From assembly GCF_031954365.1 (NCBI RefSeq), contig NZ_JAUSVZ010000003.1: DNA of 64,000 bases. One strand, written 5' to 3'. Made by a program: the position numbers and the translations under genes. The stretch comes from Brevibacillus aydinogluensis (lineage in GTDB: Bacteria; Bacillota; Bacilli; Brevibacillales; Brevibacillaceae). How positions within the stretch are numbered: position 1 is the first letter of the stretch; each line of letters opens with the position of its first letter. The notes below the pieces were generated by a model that searched no databases, was not told the origin of the DNA, and saw nothing but the letters and a program-made list of their open reading frames with translations. Of the stretch, positions 45,942 to 54,636 are shown piece by piece.

Positions 45942-47503
45942 CAGGATGCACTCTCCTTCATCACAGGTTTGAATTGGGTATACTCGCCGGATCGCAGCTT
46001 GCGGCGCAAAATTTTTCCCACAGGGCTTTTCGGCAGTTCGGCAACCCAGACGTATCGGCGCGGCCTCTTGAAGTTGGCCAGATCCGGGCTTTCCTTGCAG
46101 AAGGCGTCCAGCTCTTCCGCCGTCAAGGTATGATCGCTCGGGACGACAAAAGCCGTAACTACCTCGCCCCAGCGTGGATCAGGCAATCCCACCACGGCGA
46201 CCTCGGACACTTTGGGATGCTTGGCAATCACATCCTCCACTTCTATCGGGTGTATGTTTTCTCCGCCGGAAATGATCATATCGTCGACTCGTCCGACCAC
46301 ATACAGGTCACCGTCGCTGTCGATCACCCCCATATCCCCGGTAAAATACCAGCCGCTGCGAATCGCTTTCCGGTTTGCATCCGGGCGTTTCCAATAGCCT
46401 TGAAACGCTTCAATTGATCCAAGATTGACGATGATTTCGCCAGGTTCGCCGACCGCGACGACATCGTCTGGCGTCGATTTGCCGTCCGGATCGGGTACAA
46501 CAATACGAATCTCCTGATGGATGCCCGGTTTGCCTGCGCATCCCGGTTTTTTGTCCAGATAGTCGCACACGGAAAACGTGTATACTTCCGTGCTGCCGTA
46601 GTGGTTGACAAAGACGTCCGGCTTCAATTTCCGAAAGCACTCCTGCACTAATGTCGTCGTCATGGCGGCCCCGGCATACCCCAGTTTTCTCAGTTTTGAC
46701 AAATTGTAATTTTCAAAATTCGGATGATATAATATATCGTGCAGAATCGTGGGTACCAGATAGACGCAGGTGATTTCTTCCTTTTCCAGCACCTCAAGTG
46801 TCAATTGAGGATCGTAATCTGGTATCATTACGATTTTTCCATTGAGGAAAGCCATCGATAGGAGGGAACGGATGCCCATCGTGTGATACAGGGGCATCAC
46901 ACCTATCGTGCTTTCTTTTTTTTCATAACGGTTCTGGATGATGTGGGCCATGGCGGCGCCGTATTCATTTCGATGGGTACGCGGAACCCCTTTGGGCCGC
47001 CCGGTCGTTCCGGACGTGTACAGCATGAGACAGTAATCGGAATCAGAGAGGCGCGGCTTTGCCCAATCGGCACTGTTGCTCGCGGCCAACTGCTCATAGG
47101 TGACATCGGTGTCTGCGGCTCCCAGTACGCCGATTTTGAGCGAGGTCCCCGAGGCAGTCGCCTGCAGCACCGCCTCCTCGGAGGCGGGTTCGTACACCAC
47201 CGCCTTCGCCTCTGCGTCCTCCATGCAGTACCGCATCTCTTCCGCTGAAAGCCTGAAATTGATCGGCGTGAATACGGCACCGACTTTTTGCACAGCCCAG
47301 TACAGCGCACTCATTTCCAAGCGATTTTTGAGAGCGAGCACAATCCGGTCCCCTTGACCGATCCCCAGCGATTGCAGGCCGGCAGCAATGTTCGTCGTAA
47401 GCTGATCAAACTCCCTGTAGGTAAACCTTCGCTCTGCTTCCACGATTGCTGTCCAGTCCGGATGGCGGCAAACCGCGAACTGAAAAAGGCTACACAAATC
47501 CAT
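45941..47503 (-). CDS. AMP-forming acyl/aryl-CoA ligase 1 (candidate furoyl-CoA synthetase)
   Basis: This 520-aa ANL-superfamily enzyme has the P-loop LYTSGTTGRPKGVPRTH (about 165-181), the A5-type NHYGSTEVYTF, the hinge region WYFTGDMGVIDSDGDLY and GRVDDMIISGGENIHP, and the adenylation lysine in KSPVGKILRRKL near the end. It should activate a carboxylic acid to its CoA ester. It is a paralogue of the ligase at 54637-56193. It lies seven bases downstream of the 2Fe-2S subunit gene, so is co-transcribed with the hydroxylase. Confidence 0.9.
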   Translation of the reverse strand: MDLCSLFQFAVCRHPDWTAIVEAERRFTYREFDQLTTNIAAGLQSLGIGQGDRIVLALKNRLEMSALYWAVQKVGAVFTPINFRLSAEEMRYCMEDAEAKAVVYEPASEEAVLQATASGTSLKIGVLGAADTDVTYEQLAASNSADWAKPRLSDSDYCLMLYTSGTTGRPKGVPRTHRNEYGAAMAHIIQNRYEKKESTIGVMPLYHTMGIRSLLSMAFLNGKIVMIPDYDPQLTLEVLEKEEITCVYLVPTILHDILYHPNFENYNLSKLRKLGYAGAAMTTTLVQECFRKLKPDVFVNHYGSTEVYTFSVCDYLDKKPGCAGKPGIHQEIRIVVPDPDGKSTPDDVVAVGEPGEIIVNLGSIEAFQGYWKRPDANRKAIRSGWYFTGDMGVIDSDGDLYVVGRVDDMIISGGENIHPIEVEDVIAKHPKVSEVAVVGLPDPRWGEVVTAFVVPSDHTLTAEELDAFCKESPDLANFKRPRRYVWVAELPKSPVGKILRRKLRSGEYTQFKPVMKESAS

Positions 47504-47509
47504 CCCTCA

Positions 47510-48007
47510 TCACCTACCTGTCCTTTTACTCTTGGCCACTTTCTCAATCGCTTCAACGATGCCCTTGTAGCCCGTACAGCGACATAAATGGCCTGACAGC
47601 ATCTCCTTGATTTGTTCCCTCGTCGGTTCCTCATGCTCCTCTAAAAACTCTGCGGCCGACATGAGAATCCCCGGCGTGCAGAATCCGCACTGCAACCCGT
47701 GGCATTCCGACAAGGCATCCAGCAACGGGTGGCGGTTGCCAGGGTGAGCCAGCCCCTCGACGGTGGTAATCTCGGCGTCCGCAGCCTGAACGGCAAACAT
47801 CAGGCAGCTCCGGACCGCGGCACCGTTTACCCGTACGGTACAGGCCCCGCACACGCCATGCTCGCAGCCGACATGGGTACCGGTCAACCCGCACTCTTCC
47901 CGGAGAAAATCGCTCAGCAGCTTGCGAGGCTCCACCGCTTCTTCGTAGAGTTTTCCATTGACACGGATGCTGACGAGGACTTTTTCATGTTTGGCTGCCT
48001 GAATCAT
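47510..48007 (-). CDS. molybdenum hydroxylase small (2Fe-2S) subunit, CoxS-like
   Basis: The start at 48007 follows GGGAGGGGG; the longer frame overlaps the FAD subunit. The 165-aa protein has the plant-type 2Fe-2S motif HVGCEHGVCGACTV (about 40-53) and the second cluster domain CGFCTPGILMSA with HLCRCTGYKGIVEA. It passes electrons from the Mo site to FAD. It overlaps the medium-subunit gene by 23 bases. Confidence 0.95.
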   Translation of the reverse strand: MIQAAKHEKVLVSIRVNGKLYEEAVEPRKLLSDFLREECGLTGTHVGCEHGVCGACTVRVNGAAVRSCLMFAVQAADAEITTVEGLAHPGNRHPLLDALSECHGLQCGFCTPGILMSAAEFLEEHEEPTREQIKEMLSGHLCRCTGYKGIVEAIEKVAKSKRTGR

Positions 48008-48896
48008 GGTTGCGTCCCCCTCCCAGCTTGTGCTGCGACCGCTCATAGGCTTTCCGGATCGCTCGCTTGGTGAATACCTTGGCCAGATGCTGGCGGTACT
48101 CGCGGGAGGCATGAAGATCGCTCTCCGGATCGGTATTTTCCGCTGCGATGTTCCCGGCTTCCTCCAGCAGGGCATCCGTCAGTTTCTCTCCCAGCAGCAC
48201 ATCCATGGCGTCATGGGCGAGCATCGGGACAGCATCCACGCCGCCAATCGCGATGCGTCCTGCCGTGATGGTTCCGTCTTCGTCCGTATCGAGCAGACTC
48301 GCCACGGCGACCAACGCGAAATCGCCGTGTCTGCGGCTGAACTCCACGAACGCATAGCCTTTCGGGAGCGCGTCGACGGGAATCTGAATTTCCGTCAGCA
48401 TTTCCGTGGAAGCGATATCGGTGGTTAAATAGGTAATGAAGAAATCCTCCACCGGCACTTCTCTTGTCTCTTCCGCACTCTGTATGATTGCTGTCGCATT
48501 CAGCGCAAGCAGCGAGAGCGGTATTTCCGCCGTTGGGTCTGCATGCACCAAACTGCCGCCGACCGTGCCCCGGTTGCGGGTCTGCACATGGCCGATAAAC
48601 GGAACCGCTTCGCTTAACAAGGGGGCGACCTCCTTTACGGTCGGCGATTTTTCCAGGCTTCTCTGCCGGCAGAGCCCGCCGATTTTGAGAATGCCTTCCT
48701 CCATGCGGATGTAGTCCAACTCCTGCAAACCGTTGATATCAATGACATGCTCCAGCGACGACAACCTCATGTTGAGGATCGGTATCAGGCTTTGTCCTCC
48801 GGCAATCAACTTCCCCTCGTCTCCGCAGTCCAGCAAAAGCTGAAGTGTCTCCTCCAAGGTGGAAGGGCGGTAATAATTGAAGGAAGCCGGTTTCAT
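47985..48896 (-). CDS. molybdenum hydroxylase medium (FAD) subunit, CoxM-like
   Basis: This 303-aa protein has both FAD-binding motifs of the family: LIAGGQSLIPILNMRLS (about 30-46) and TRNRGTVGGSLVHADP (about 104-119), followed by the CO-dehydrogenase-type C-terminal domain. The order L-G-M-S-ligase is compact, implying one operon. Confidence 0.94.
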   Translation of the reverse strand: MKPASFNYYRPSTLEETLQLLLDCGDEGKLIAGGQSLIPILNMRLSSLEHVIDINGLQELDYIRMEEGILKIGGLCRQRSLEKSPTVKEVAPLLSEAVPFIGHVQTRNRGTVGGSLVHADPTAEIPLSLLALNATAIIQSAEETREVPVEDFFITYLTTDIASTEMLTEIQIPVDALPKGYAFVEFSRRHGDFALVAVASLLDTDEDGTITAGRIAIGGVDAVPMLAHDAMDVLLGEKLTDALLEEAGNIAAENTDPESDLHASREYRQHLAKVFTKRAIRKAYERSQHKLGGGRNHDSGSQT

Positions 48897-48926
48897 CTGT
48901 CTTCCCCCTTTCGATGATCGTGAGCA

Positions 48927-49382
48927 TTACGCGATTTGCTGTCCGCGCTCCAGGCTTTTCTTGATTTTTTTGAAAAAGTCGCCGATCAGCAGTTTGGCAA
49001 CCCCGCCCAGCATGCGCTGCCCGATCGCCGCCACCTTGCCGCCCACCTCTGCCTGGTAGGTATAGGTAAGCTGCGTCCTGGACTCGTCCAAAGGGGTCAG
49101 ATCAATGATGCCTTCGGCGTCCACATACCCCGGGCCGCCCTCGCCGTGTACGACCAACTTGAAGTGATGCGGCGCCTGCACATCTTCGACAGTGATATAG
49201 GCGTCGTATTTGCCTTTGACGGCGGCAATCCCCACGGACAGATCAGCGCGGTACTTCCTCTCGCCGACCAGTTCCATGCTTTTGCAGCCCATAATGCACT
49301 CGGTCAGCACCTCGGGGTCCATCAGCTTGTGAAATACGTGCTCAATCGATCCGTTCAGCTCGATGCTTCCGTTTCCAGTCAT
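48927..49382 (-). CDS. CoxG-like SRPBCC protein
   Basis: This 151-aa protein begins GSIELNGSIEHVFHKLMDPE, the CoxG pattern. CoxG-type proteins of the START/Bet v1 fold are found with Mo hydroxylases and are thought to help maturation or membrane recruitment. It lies between the large and FAD subunits. The C-terminus (KIKKSLERGQ) is basic and could contact membrane. Confidence 0.9.
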   Translation of the reverse strand: MTGNGSIELNGSIEHVFHKLMDPEVLTECIMGCKSMELVGERKYRADLSVGIAAVKGKYDAYITVEDVQAPHHFKLVVHGEGGPGYVDAEGIIDLTPLDESRTQLTYTYQAEVGGKVAAIGQRMLGGVAKLLIGDFFKKIKKSLERGQQIA

Positions 49383-49401
49383 GTTGTAACCTCCTTCGTG
49401 T

Positions 49402-51828
49402 TTATGCGGTGATCTCTATTTTCTGCTTGGCCTTTTGGATCAAGGTCCAAATCCGGTTTGGCGACAAAGGCAGCGTATCAATCGTCACGCCCATCCCGCT
49501 TAACGCATCCTCCACCGCATTGGCGATGACTGCAGGGGCGCTCATCGTGTTTCCTTCTCCCAACCCCTTGGCTCCCAGCGGCGTCAGCGGTGATGGGGTC
49601 TCCACATGCCTGATCGTAATCGGTGGAATCTCTGGAGCTGTCGGACAAAGGTAATCCATAAAACTGCCGGATAGAAACTGCCCGTTTCGGTCATATGCGA
49701 GCTCCTCATACATCGCACCCCCCAGACCGTGAACCAAGCCGCCCAAAATCTGCCCGTCCACGATCAGCGGATTTAGCAGTTTTCCCGCATCGTGTACGGT
49801 CGTGTAGTCCAGAATCTTAATTTTCCCCGTCTCGATGTCCACCTCTACGGTGACCGCATCCGCTACAAATCCGTACGTAACGGAGCCGTTCACCCGATCG
49901 TTCTCATCCGGGGGCTTTGCGGCATGGATCGTGTAAAAAGCGGTTTCGTGTATACCAGGCTCCATCCCCTGCGGGAGCACGTCCGGATTCCAGTGCGTAG
50001 AGCCGATCAAGCGCTTCAAGGAAATCTCCCTTCCGGAGTCATCCTTCACCGCTATCCTGCCATGTTCCAGCACAAGCTGTTCCAGCGGGACCTGCAGCAG
50101 TTCCTGAGCAATGTGCAGCAGCTTTTGACGAACTTTGTGGGCCGCTTGATACACCGCACTGGAGCCGATCGCGGCGAAGCGGCTGGAGTAGCTGCCTGAC
50201 GCAACCGACCAGGGACTGGTCAACGTATCCATTTCCGCGACCACTTTGACAGTCCGCGGATCCACCCCCAGCACCTCGCCGACAATTTGCGCCGCCACGG
50301 TTTCGTGTCCCTGCCCGGTTGGCGTTGTACTTATCCGAACGGTGATTCCTCCCATCGGGTCGATGGAGACCGCCGCCCCTTCCGCACAGCCCGATTTCGG
50401 CAGCGACTTTGCCCGCTCCTCGGGCGTCAGGGCGATGGTGATGTAGCCCATGTTGGACCCGGAAGGCTCGACGATGCAGGCCAGCCCCATTCCCAGATAC
50501 TTTCCTTCCGCTCTGGCCTGCTTTTGTTTTTGCCGAAACTCGTCGTAGTTCACGATGTCCAGCAGCATGTCGAAAGCCTTCCGGTAATCCCCGCTGTCGT
50601 AAACGCCTCCGCTTGGCGTGGTATAAGGGAATTCCTCGGCCCGAATCAGGTTTTTACGGATCACGTCGGCCGGGTCCATCCCAAGTTTCTGCGCGATCAT
50701 GTGCATCATCCGTTCCAACGGGAAATACAACTGCTGCCCCCCATAGCCGCGTATCAAGCCGGTAGGGCTCTTGTTCGTCATCACCGCGATCGTTTCCATC
50801 TGCAAATGCCGGATGCGATAGGGACCGGTGGTGTTGGAATGGGTACGGTACAGACAAGCCGGCTCTGGGGCACGCACATAACCTCCCACGTTGTCCACCA
50901 TTTTCATCTTCAACCCTGTTACAGAGCCGTCCCGTTTCACCGCCGCCTCGATCCAGGTCACCCGGTCCGTACCGCTGGAGCTTGCAGCCAGATGCTCCTG
51001 ACGGTCCTCTATCCATTTGACCGGCACCCCGGCAATTCGCGATGCAACCGCCATAAGCACCATGTAGGGATAGACGCCTGATTTGATACCGTAGCTCCCG
51101 CCTACATCCTTCGGGATCATGATTCGCAGCCTGTTGCTGGGCGTCTTCAGAGCTGCCGCCATCACCGACTGCAGGGTAAACGGTCCGTGAAAATTTGACC
51201 AGATTGTATACTGCTGCTCACTTGGGTCATAGTGGGCGATGACCCCGTAGGTTTCAACCGGGGTTGCACTGTACTTGGGATAGAAAAACGTATGCTTCAC
51301 CACGAGATCCGCCTGCCGGAACGCTTCGTCCACATTTCCATAATGAAAGTGGCGGTGATTGACGATGTTGCTGCCCACCTCTTCATGCAGCAGGGGAGCG
51401 TCGGGTTCAAGCGCCTGCTCGATGTCCACCACGGCGGGCAGTTGTTCGTATACGACTTCGATGGACTCTAGGGCATCTTCCGCCAGATAGCGGTTCTTGG
51501 CAATGACCACGGCTACCGGTTCCCCGACAAAACGCACCTTGTCAACCGCCAGGGAATAATACTTCACTGGGGCTGTGACGCCGACCGGAAACGGATTCGT
51601 CAGCGCCGCGATGTCCTCCCCTGTTATCACGGCCTTCACTCCGGGCATCCGCTCTGCCTTCTCCGTGCGGATTTCCTTGATGCGCGCATGCGGATACGAA
51701 CTTCGCAAAATGGCCGCATGATGAATGTTTGGGAACGGATGAATGTCATCGATATACGTGCCGCGTCCTGATGTTAAACGGATGTCCTCCACTCTCTTCA
51801 TTGGTTTTCCGATGTGTTGACCGTTCAC
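49402..51828 (-). CDS. molybdenum hydroxylase large (Mo-cofactor) subunit, CoxL/XdhA-like
   Basis: GTG at 51828 follows AAGGGAGGG and gives 808 aa beginning NGQHIGKPMKRVEDIRL, the usual start pattern; the upstream extension lies in mocA. The Mo-cofactor domains are complete, including the catalytic Glu in PLGAKGLGEGNTM near 750. The active-site loop reads GLIRGYGGQQ, unlike AYXCSFR of true CO dehydrogenase or AYRGAGR of form II relatives. It should hydroxylate a ring or CoA thioester with water as oxygen source. It overlaps mocA by 83 bases. Confidence 0.93.
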   Translation of the reverse strand: MNGQHIGKPMKRVEDIRLTSGRGTYIDDIHPFPNIHHAAILRSSYPHARIKEIRTEKAERMPGVKAVITGEDIAALTNPFPVGVTAPVKYYSLAVDKVRFVGEPVAVVIAKNRYLAEDALESIEVVYEQLPAVVDIEQALEPDAPLLHEEVGSNIVNHRHFHYGNVDEAFRQADLVVKHTFFYPKYSATPVETYGVIAHYDPSEQQYTIWSNFHGPFTLQSVMAAALKTPSNRLRIMIPKDVGGSYGIKSGVYPYMVLMAVASRIAGVPVKWIEDRQEHLAASSSGTDRVTWIEAAVKRDGSVTGLKMKMVDNVGGYVRAPEPACLYRTHSNTTGPYRIRHLQMETIAVMTNKSPTGLIRGYGGQQLYFPLERMMHMIAQKLGMDPADVIRKNLIRAEEFPYTTPSGGVYDSGDYRKAFDMLLDIVNYDEFRQKQKQARAEGKYLGMGLACIVEPSGSNMGYITIALTPEERAKSLPKSGCAEGAAVSIDPMGGITVRISTTPTGQGHETVAAQIVGEVLGVDPRTVKVVAEMDTLTSPWSVASGSYSSRFAAIGSSAVYQAAHKVRQKLLHIAQELLQVPLEQLVLEHGRIAVKDDSGREISLKRLIGSTHWNPDVLPQGMEPGIHETAFYTIHAAKPPDENDRVNGSVTYGFVADAVTVEVDIETGKIKILDYTTVHDAGKLLNPLIVDGQILGGLVHGLGGAMYEELAYDRNGQFLSGSFMDYLCPTAPEIPPITIRHVETPSPLTPLGAKGLGEGNTMSAPAVIANAVEDALSGMGVTIDTLPLSPNRIWTLIQKAKQKIEITA

Positions 51829-52429
51829 GAATCGCACCCTCCCTTCTCGTGACTCGCGCATAATCTTCCCATGTATCGATGTCCTCCAGGGGGGGAAGGG
51901 ACACGTCCACACAATGACGCTCGTCCCCCGAAGACTGTATGAGCTGTTTGGCACCTTGGTCTCCGGTGATGCGCAGCAGGTGGGGAAACCATTTCCGATA
52001 GAACAGAACCGGATGTCCCGGCTTTCCGCTGTAGGCCGCCTGGATGATCGTGGCGGATGAACGGGCATAGGCATCAATCACCCGTTCGATGACAAACTGC
52101 TCGATCTCGGGCTGATCCGCCAAGAGAATGAGAACGGCCGAGGCATCATCGGGCAGGTTTTCCACCCCTTTGACCAGCGACGTGCTCATTCCCAGATGAG
52201 CCCGTTCATTCCACACCAAGCAAACAGGCAGATCCCACAGATGATGCTGCACCTCGGGCATCTCTGCGTTCGCGACCACCATCACTCCCGCAGATTGGAC
52301 TTGCGCCGCTTTTTTGGCTACATGCCGGACCAGACTGCCGTCCCGGTACGGCAGAAGGATTTTGGGCAAACCAATCCGCCTGGAATATCCCGCAGCCAGA
52401 ATGATAATCCACACTCTCGAAGCAGCCAT
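51746..52429 (-). CDS. MocA-like molybdenum cofactor cytidylyltransferase
   Basis: This 227-aa nucleotidyltransferase has IILAAGYSRRIGLPKILLPY at the start, LADQPEI near 100, GKPGHPVLF near 135 and TGDQGAKQL near 153. The family converts Mo-molybdopterin to its cytosine dinucleotide form used by XDH-family enzymes. Its ATG shares a base with the XdhC stop (TGATG). The last ~28 codons overlap coxL and are rich in Arg/His, so the true functional part may end earlier. Confidence 0.88.
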   Translation of the reverse strand: MAASRVWIIILAAGYSRRIGLPKILLPYRDGSLVRHVAKKAAQVQSAGVMVVANAEMPEVQHHLWDLPVCLVWNERAHLGMSTSLVKGVENLPDDASAVLILLADQPEIEQFVIERVIDAYARSSATIIQAAYSGKPGHPVLFYRKWFPHLLRITGDQGAKQLIQSSGDERHCVDVSLPPLEDIDTWEDYARVTRREGAIRERSTHRKTNEESGGHPFNIRTRHVYR

Positions 52430-53607
52430 CAGACACTTTCCTTCAACGGCACGGATGACACCAGGTCACCTGTCCTCTCGTGAATCGGGCCCTTCCGCAG
52501 CCGAAGCGACATGCCGCTCCGCCTGCTTCTTGCGCAAATGATTTCCGAAAGAATGCTGAAGGCGATTTCCTCCGGCGTTTCTGCCCCTATGTCCAACCCG
52601 ACCGGCGAATAAAAAGCATTCATTGTGAGCGATTGCAAGCCGATCGTCTTTCGATTCGATCGGATCTTCTCCAGCAGCTTTTCTGTCCGGGCACGCGGCC
52701 CCAATATGCCCAGATACGCGAACGAGCGTGTAAGCATCTCTGCGAGAAACAATTGATCCTGCTCGAAGTGATGCGTCATGATCACCACGTTGGTCTCTTC
52801 GTCCACATTCAGTGGAGGGACTGTCCCCATTGGCGTCAAGATGATCTCATCCGCATCGGGAAATCTGTCCGCTTCGGCAAATGCGGGGCGGTGATCCACC
52901 ACCGTCACATGCCACTGAAGCAGTTTCGCCCCACGCACCAACGGGATCGCATCCGGACCGGCACCGAAGATCACGAGCCGTGGCACTCTCCAAACAGTGT
53001 GGATAAAACACTGGACCCGGATTGTTTCCCCGCTGCTCCCCGACAGGTCAAACCACGCCAGTCCCGAGCGGCCTGCTGCTCGATACTGCGCCGCCCGCTC
53101 GGCAATTTCTCCCCATCCGTGCAGCGCCAACCCTTCCTCGCGATCATGCCCCAACGCTACCAGGGTGCCGGGAGGCATTGTCTCGGCATTGGATGATTGA
53201 ATCACTGTCACAATCGAAAACGAGCGAGGGGAAGCTGCATGCAGTCTCATCACCTGTAGCAGTTGTTCTGCCTGAGTCGGATGTAAGGCTGGATGAAACG
53301 GGGCCAGCCAAAGCGTAAGCGAGCCGTTGCAGCCGACACCCAATCCCCACAGCAGATCCCCGCTACCACGAAAATCGTACTGAAGGGTTCGCGGCACGCC
53401 GCTCTGCATCACCTCGCGCGCGTGCTCGTAGATGTCGCCTTCGACACATCCGCCGCTGACGGTTCCGATGATGCGCCCATCCTCCAGTATCAGGCACTGC
53501 GCCCCAACTCCCCGATAGGTGGAGCCTTGCGTGTCGATAATGGTCGCCAAAACGGCCGGCCTGCCGCTGCTCCAACATTCCTCCAACCCTTTCAGAAGAT
53601 CGCGCAT
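52429..53607 (-). CDS. XdhC/CoxI-family molybdenum enzyme maturation protein
   Basis: The start at 53607 (MRDLLKGLEE) follows GGGGAGGTGA; GTG at 53616 overlaps the ribosome site. The 392-aa protein has the N-terminal XdhC_CoxI domain (YRGVGAQCLILEDGRIIGTV, then GGCVEGDIYEHAREV) and a C-terminal Rossmann domain (VIFGAGPDAIPLVRGAKLL). XdhC binds Mo cofactor for sulfuration and insertion. It is the first gene of this operon segment. Confidence 0.92.
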   Translation of the reverse strand: MRDLLKGLEECWSSGRPAVLATIIDTQGSTYRGVGAQCLILEDGRIIGTVSGGCVEGDIYEHAREVMQSGVPRTLQYDFRGSGDLLWGLGVGCNGSLTLWLAPFHPALHPTQAEQLLQVMRLHAASPRSFSIVTVIQSSNAETMPPGTLVALGHDREEGLALHGWGEIAERAAQYRAAGRSGLAWFDLSGSSGETIRVQCFIHTVWRVPRLVIFGAGPDAIPLVRGAKLLQWHVTVVDHRPAFAEADRFPDADEIILTPMGTVPPLNVDEETNVVIMTHHFEQDQLFLAEMLTRSFAYLGILGPRARTEKLLEKIRSNRKTIGLQSLTMNAFYSPVGLDIGAETPEEIAFSILSEIICARSRRSGMSLRLRKGPIHERTGDLVSSVPLKESV

Positions 53608-53651
53608 TTTGTTCACCTCCCCGAAATTTGTGTGCAGGCAGCTTTGTTTCG

Positions 53652-53699
53652 AGTATAAAAGCTGTCCGGATCGCTCAGTTTCAAAATTTTCTTAAAACT
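53652..53699 (-). promoter_or_regulatory. upstream region of xdhC with CodY-box-like site (53685-53699) and a possible -10
   Basis: The plus strand at 53685-53699 reads AATTTTCTTAAAACT, two mismatches from the CodY consensus AATTTTCWGAAAATT. On the minus strand TATACT (53657-53652) is a good -10; the nearest -35-like hexamer TTGAAA (53684-53679) is 21 bases away, too far, so the promoter may need an activator. The site is next to the CodY box. Confidence 0.5.
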
Positions 53700-53750
53700 A
53701 ATTGTAGTATTTTGCTGAACTGTGACGGCATGGATAGCTGTGCCATCTGC

Positions 53751-53794
53751 GCAAAAACAAGGAAACCTCCCATCCGCTGATCGAAGGTTTCCTT
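53751..53794 (-). terminator. Rho-independent terminator of the response-regulator operon
   Basis: On the minus strand AAGGAAACCT and AGGTTTCCTT pair perfectly around a loop of about 15 bases, followed by GTTTTTG. It is 45 bases after the response-regulator stop and separates that operon from xdhC. Confidence 0.85.
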
Positions 53795-53838
53795 ATGCAG
53801 TCGCATATGAATACGGCTATGTGCGGTGTGCAAAGCTG

Positions 53839-54606
53839 CTAACCATGGAGAAAAACCTGAAACTGGCTGCGGTATTCACTGGGCGTTTGGCCGACCATTC
53901 GTTTAAAGGTCGTGGAGAAATAACCGGCACTGGAAAACCCCGTGTTGTTGGCGATCACGTCGATCGGCAGGGAGGTCATCTTCAAGAGGGTTTTTGACTT
54001 TTCGATGCGGTACTGCGTCAGGTATTCGACAAAGGTTATCCCCGTCTCAGCCTTGAAGAGCCGGCTGAAGTGAGACGGGCTCAAATAGACCAGGCTGGAT
54101 ACTTCCTGCAAGGTGATCGTCTGATGAAAATTCAACTGGATGTAGCGAATGACGGTATCAATCGGATTGCCCAAGTCGGTTTCAAATGTGGCGGGGTCTG
54201 CCCCTTGTCCCATGTAATGTCGGGTCTCTCGGCTGAGTTCCGACAGCAGCAGGCGCTCGAAAGAGGCCATCAATTCATGTTTTGAAACCGGTTTCAACAG
54301 ATAGGATGAAAAACCTGCATTCATGCATTCCTGAACCAATTCAAACATTTTCAAATGGGACAGTACAATGATGGGGAGCTGCGGATACAGTCCCTTCGCC
54401 ATTTTTCCCAACGAGATTCCATTCATGTCCGGCAGGGAAAGATCGAGGATCATGATGGTGGGCTGCATCTGTTTCAACAAGAGTCCGGCTCGATGTGCCG
54501 TGTCCGCTTCATGGACGGCCAAATACCTGTATGGACTCTCTTCGATGACGCAACGAACGGCTTGGCGACTTTGTTCATCAGAGTCTACGAGGATAAGCGC
54601 TGCCAA
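53839..54606 (-). CDS. response regulator with AraC-type DNA-binding domain
   Basis: This 255-aa protein has a receiver domain (acidic residues in LVDSDEQ, phospho-Asp in IMILDLSLPDMNG near 54, Lys in LLKPVSKHE near 104) joined to a C-terminal AraC helix-turn-helix pair (ITLQEVSSLVYLSPSHFSRL and IDVIANNTGFSSAGYFSTTF). It starts with TTG after GGGGGG. No sensor kinase gene is in the window. It lies 30 bases after CoA ligase 2 and is likely to control the catabolic genes. Confidence 0.92.
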   Translation of the reverse strand: MAALILVDSDEQSRQAVRCVIEESPYRYLAVHEADTAHRAGLLLKQMQPTIMILDLSLPDMNGISLGKMAKGLYPQLPIIVLSHLKMFELVQECMNAGFSSYLLKPVSKHELMASFERLLLSELSRETRHYMGQGADPATFETDLGNPIDTVIRYIQLNFHQTITLQEVSSLVYLSPSHFSRLFKAETGITFVEYLTQYRIEKSKTLLKMTSLPIDVIANNTGFSSAGYFSTTFKRMVGQTPSEYRSQFQVFLHG

Positions 54607-54636
54607 GCAGATCCCCCCATTCTTGAAACGGTTTGG

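Noticed and set aside
49402..52077. Longer coxL reading frame starting at 52077
   Set aside because: The extra residues lie inside mocA in another frame and are Pro/Arg/Ser-rich without CoxL similarity.
53640..53720. Possible Sigma54 promoter for the xdhC operon
   Set aside because: No TGGCAC/TTGC pair with the needed spacing was found; the AraC-type regulator is also not a Sigma54 activator.
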